NCBI GenBank assembly: GCA_019307545.1
Contig: JAFDJI010000148.1
Span: 1-7,738, forward strand
Source of the DNA: Deltaproteobacteria bacterium
GTDB lineage: Bacteria; Myxococcota_A; UBA796; GCA-2862545
Length of the DNA stretch: 7,738 nt
Reading direction: 5' to 3'
Part shown: positions 6,621 to 7,738 of the stretch, in pieces
Position numbering within the stretch: the first letter of the stretch is position 1
How the letters are laid out: every line of letters starts with the position of its first letter
Notes under the pieces: model-generated
Told to the model about the DNA's origin: nothing
Databases searched by the model: none
The model's input: the letters and a program-made list of their open reading frames with translations, nothing else
Made by a program: the position numbers and the translations under genes

Positions 6621-6627
6621 CTCCTCC
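6621..6627 (-). promoter_or_regulatory. Ribosome binding site of the alpha/beta hydrolase
   Basis: Read on the minus strand this is GGAGGAG, two bases before the ATG at 6618 (four bases from the GGAGG core). It supports that start over codons farther upstream in the same open frame. Confidence 0.6.
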
Positions 6628-6674
6628 GCACTCGGCAATTGCCCCGGTGCCGCCAAGGGCGCAATGTCGCGCGG

Positions 6675-7738
6675 TTACCGCCCCCCGATGCACGCGCTCG
6701 TGGCGGCATCGAGGCGGCTCAGGATCTCCGGGATCCACTCCCGGTGCTCGGGCTTCATCGCGCACACCCGCAGGCACGCGATCTCCTCGGCGTCCCACAC
6801 CTCGACCGGCGCCACTGGTTCCACCATCGCCCGGGGGAAGGTGGCGACGGCCAGGTGCAGGTCGCGCTGTGCGGCGGCCTCGAAGATCGCCCTTGCCCGC
6901 GCCGAGGCCTCGCTCGCCGAAGAGGCGCGGACCGCCCAGACGACGATGTCCAACTCGGGCGGGAACAGGGGCGCGAACCGCTCATCGAGACCACCGTGCA
7001 GCGCCAGTGCCGCCTCCCGGCACGCTTCGAGGCCCTCGGCAAAGGCGCCGCCCGGCTCCAGGGGTAGCACCTGCAGGGTCGTCCACAGGGCCACCGCGGC
7101 GGCACCCGGTCGGGAGCACTCGAGCGAGATCTCACCCAGGTGCAGCGCCTCCGAGCTGAAGTAGGTGTAGGGCGAATCGTGACGGTAGAAGCGCCCCACG
7201 GCGGGATCGCGGAAGAGCACGCACCCGCACCCATAGGGCTGCAACCCGTGCTTGTGGGGGTCGACCACGATCGAATCGGCCTCCTCGATCTGGTCGAAGG
7301 CTGCCCGCGCCTCCGGGTCGAGGGTGCCCGCCAGGGTGAAGTACCCCCCGTAGGCCGCATCCACGTGCAGGCGGAACCCGTACCGTTCCCGCAAGGCGAT
7401 CAGCTCGGGCAGCGGGTCGATCGCGCCGGCGGCGGTGGTGCCCAGGGTCGCCACCACCGTGCCCACCTCGCCCCCGGACACCACCCGCTCGAGGGCATCG
7501 AGGTCCATGCGACCCCGAACGTCCACGGCGACCTCCCGGAAGGGGACCCCCAGGACCGCCGAGAGCCGCGAGTGGGTGTAGTGGGCCTGGGCCGAGGCGG
7601 CGACGCCCTTGCCGGGGTCCAACTCCCGCCCGACCCACAGGGCCTCGAAGTTGGCGATCGTGCCGCCGCCGCAGAGGTGGCCCAAATAGGACGTCCAGCC
7701 GAACATGCGCGCGATCCGGGCCACCGCCTCCTTCTCCA
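6675..7738 (-). CDS. PLP-dependent group II amino-acid decarboxylase (5' end beyond window)
   Basis: Pyridoxal-phosphate enzyme of the group II decarboxylase family (tyrosine/glutamate/diaminobutyrate decarboxylase relatives), which removes CO2 from an L-amino acid to give an amine. The C-terminus is complete, but the frame stays open to the right edge (reading EKEAVARIARMFGW), so roughly the first 100 residues are missing. Numbering from the GTG codon at 7724, probably an internal valine: GHLCGGGTIAN (15-25) binds the cofactor phosphate, AHYTHSR (47-53) supplies the ring-stacking His, HVDAAYGG (120-127) has Asp122 for the pyridine nitrogen, and VDPHKHG (154-160) carries the Schiff-base Lys158. 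LRVCAMKPEHREW (318-330) is the usual C-terminal end. Cys replaces the common Ser or Asn in the first motif, and PYGCGCVLF follows the lysine. Substrate is not predictable; tyrosine or another aromatic amino acid is one option. It probably shares a transcript with the hydrolase downstream. Confidence 0.92.
   Translation of the reverse strand, partial: EKEAVARIARMFGWTSYLGHLCGGGTIANFEALWVGRELDPGKGVAASAQAHYTHSRLSAVLGVPFREVAVDVRGRMDLDALERVVSGGEVGTVVATLGTTAAGAIDPLPELIALRERYGFRLHVDAAYGGYFTLAGTLDPEARAAFDQIEEADSIVVDPHKHGLQPYGCGCVLFRDPAVGRFYRHDSPYTYFSSEALHLGEISLECSRPGAAAVALWTTLQVLPLEPGGAFAEGLEACREAALALHGGLDERFAPLFPPELDIVVWAVRASSASEASARARAIFEAAAQRDLHLAVATFPRAMVEPVAPVEVWDAEEIACLRVCAMKPEHREWIPEILSRLDAATSACIGGR

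Noticed and set aside
6634..6643. GGCAATTGCC, a 10-base perfect palindrome between the decarboxylase and hydrolase genes
   Set aside because: Short, single copy and without a T-run or promoter elements; it can arise by chance and no role can be supported.
5707..7164. A 485-residue plus-strand frame opposite the hydrolase and decarboxylase
   Set aside because: The minus-strand genes there have complete catalytic motifs; the plus-strand frame is a composition artefact.

Overview
The window is about 7.7 kb of very GC-rich, densely coding bacterial DNA. Hand counts of ordinary stretches are near 73 % GC. The gene content and base composition suggest a high-GC Gram-negative bacterium, perhaps Myxococcota or another former 'deltaproteobacterial' lineage. 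This is a weak inference, because no rRNA or other marker gene is present.

Region 1 (1-5041, plus strand) is a tightly packed operon. Its order is an unrecognised His-rich protein cut by the left edge, a GldA-type ABC ATPase, a fused GldF-GldG membrane protein (ABC-2 permease plus extracytoplasmic GldG-like domain in one chain) and a DUF4340 protein. Each junction is a 4-base stop/start overlap (GTGA at 862, ATGA at 1623, GTGA at 3830), which points to translational coupling. Together they look like a Gld-type ABC-2 export or envelope system: the ATPase energises the permease, the GldG part and DUF4340 act outside the inner membrane, and the first protein is an unknown accessory. GldA/F/G are known from Bacteroidetes gliding, but homologues occur in non-gliding bacteria and the substrate is unknown.

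Region 2 (about 5038-5700) differs in character. GC drops to about 52 % in the first gene and about 62 % in part of the second. It carries two 90-residue genes: a possible RelE/BrnT-like toxin followed by a recognisable CopG/BrnA-type ribbon-helix-helix antitoxin. Just upstream are a perfect 14-base palindrome and a repeated CGAGGCA heptamer, a candidate autoregulatory operator. The operon's last stop overlaps one more ATG (5038), which opens a reading frame of only 22 codons, possibly the remnant of an operon gene cut off when the toxin-antitoxin module arrived.

Region 3 (5719-7738, minus strand) holds, in transcription order, a group II PLP-dependent amino-acid decarboxylase whose N-terminus lies beyond the right edge, and a complete RdmC-like alpha/beta hydrolase 56 bases downstream. 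They are probably co-transcribed and converge on the toxin-antitoxin genes with only 22 bases between stops.

No RNA genes, CRISPR array, insertion sequence or convincing intrinsic terminator was seen. No stretch over 300 bases lacks a gene.
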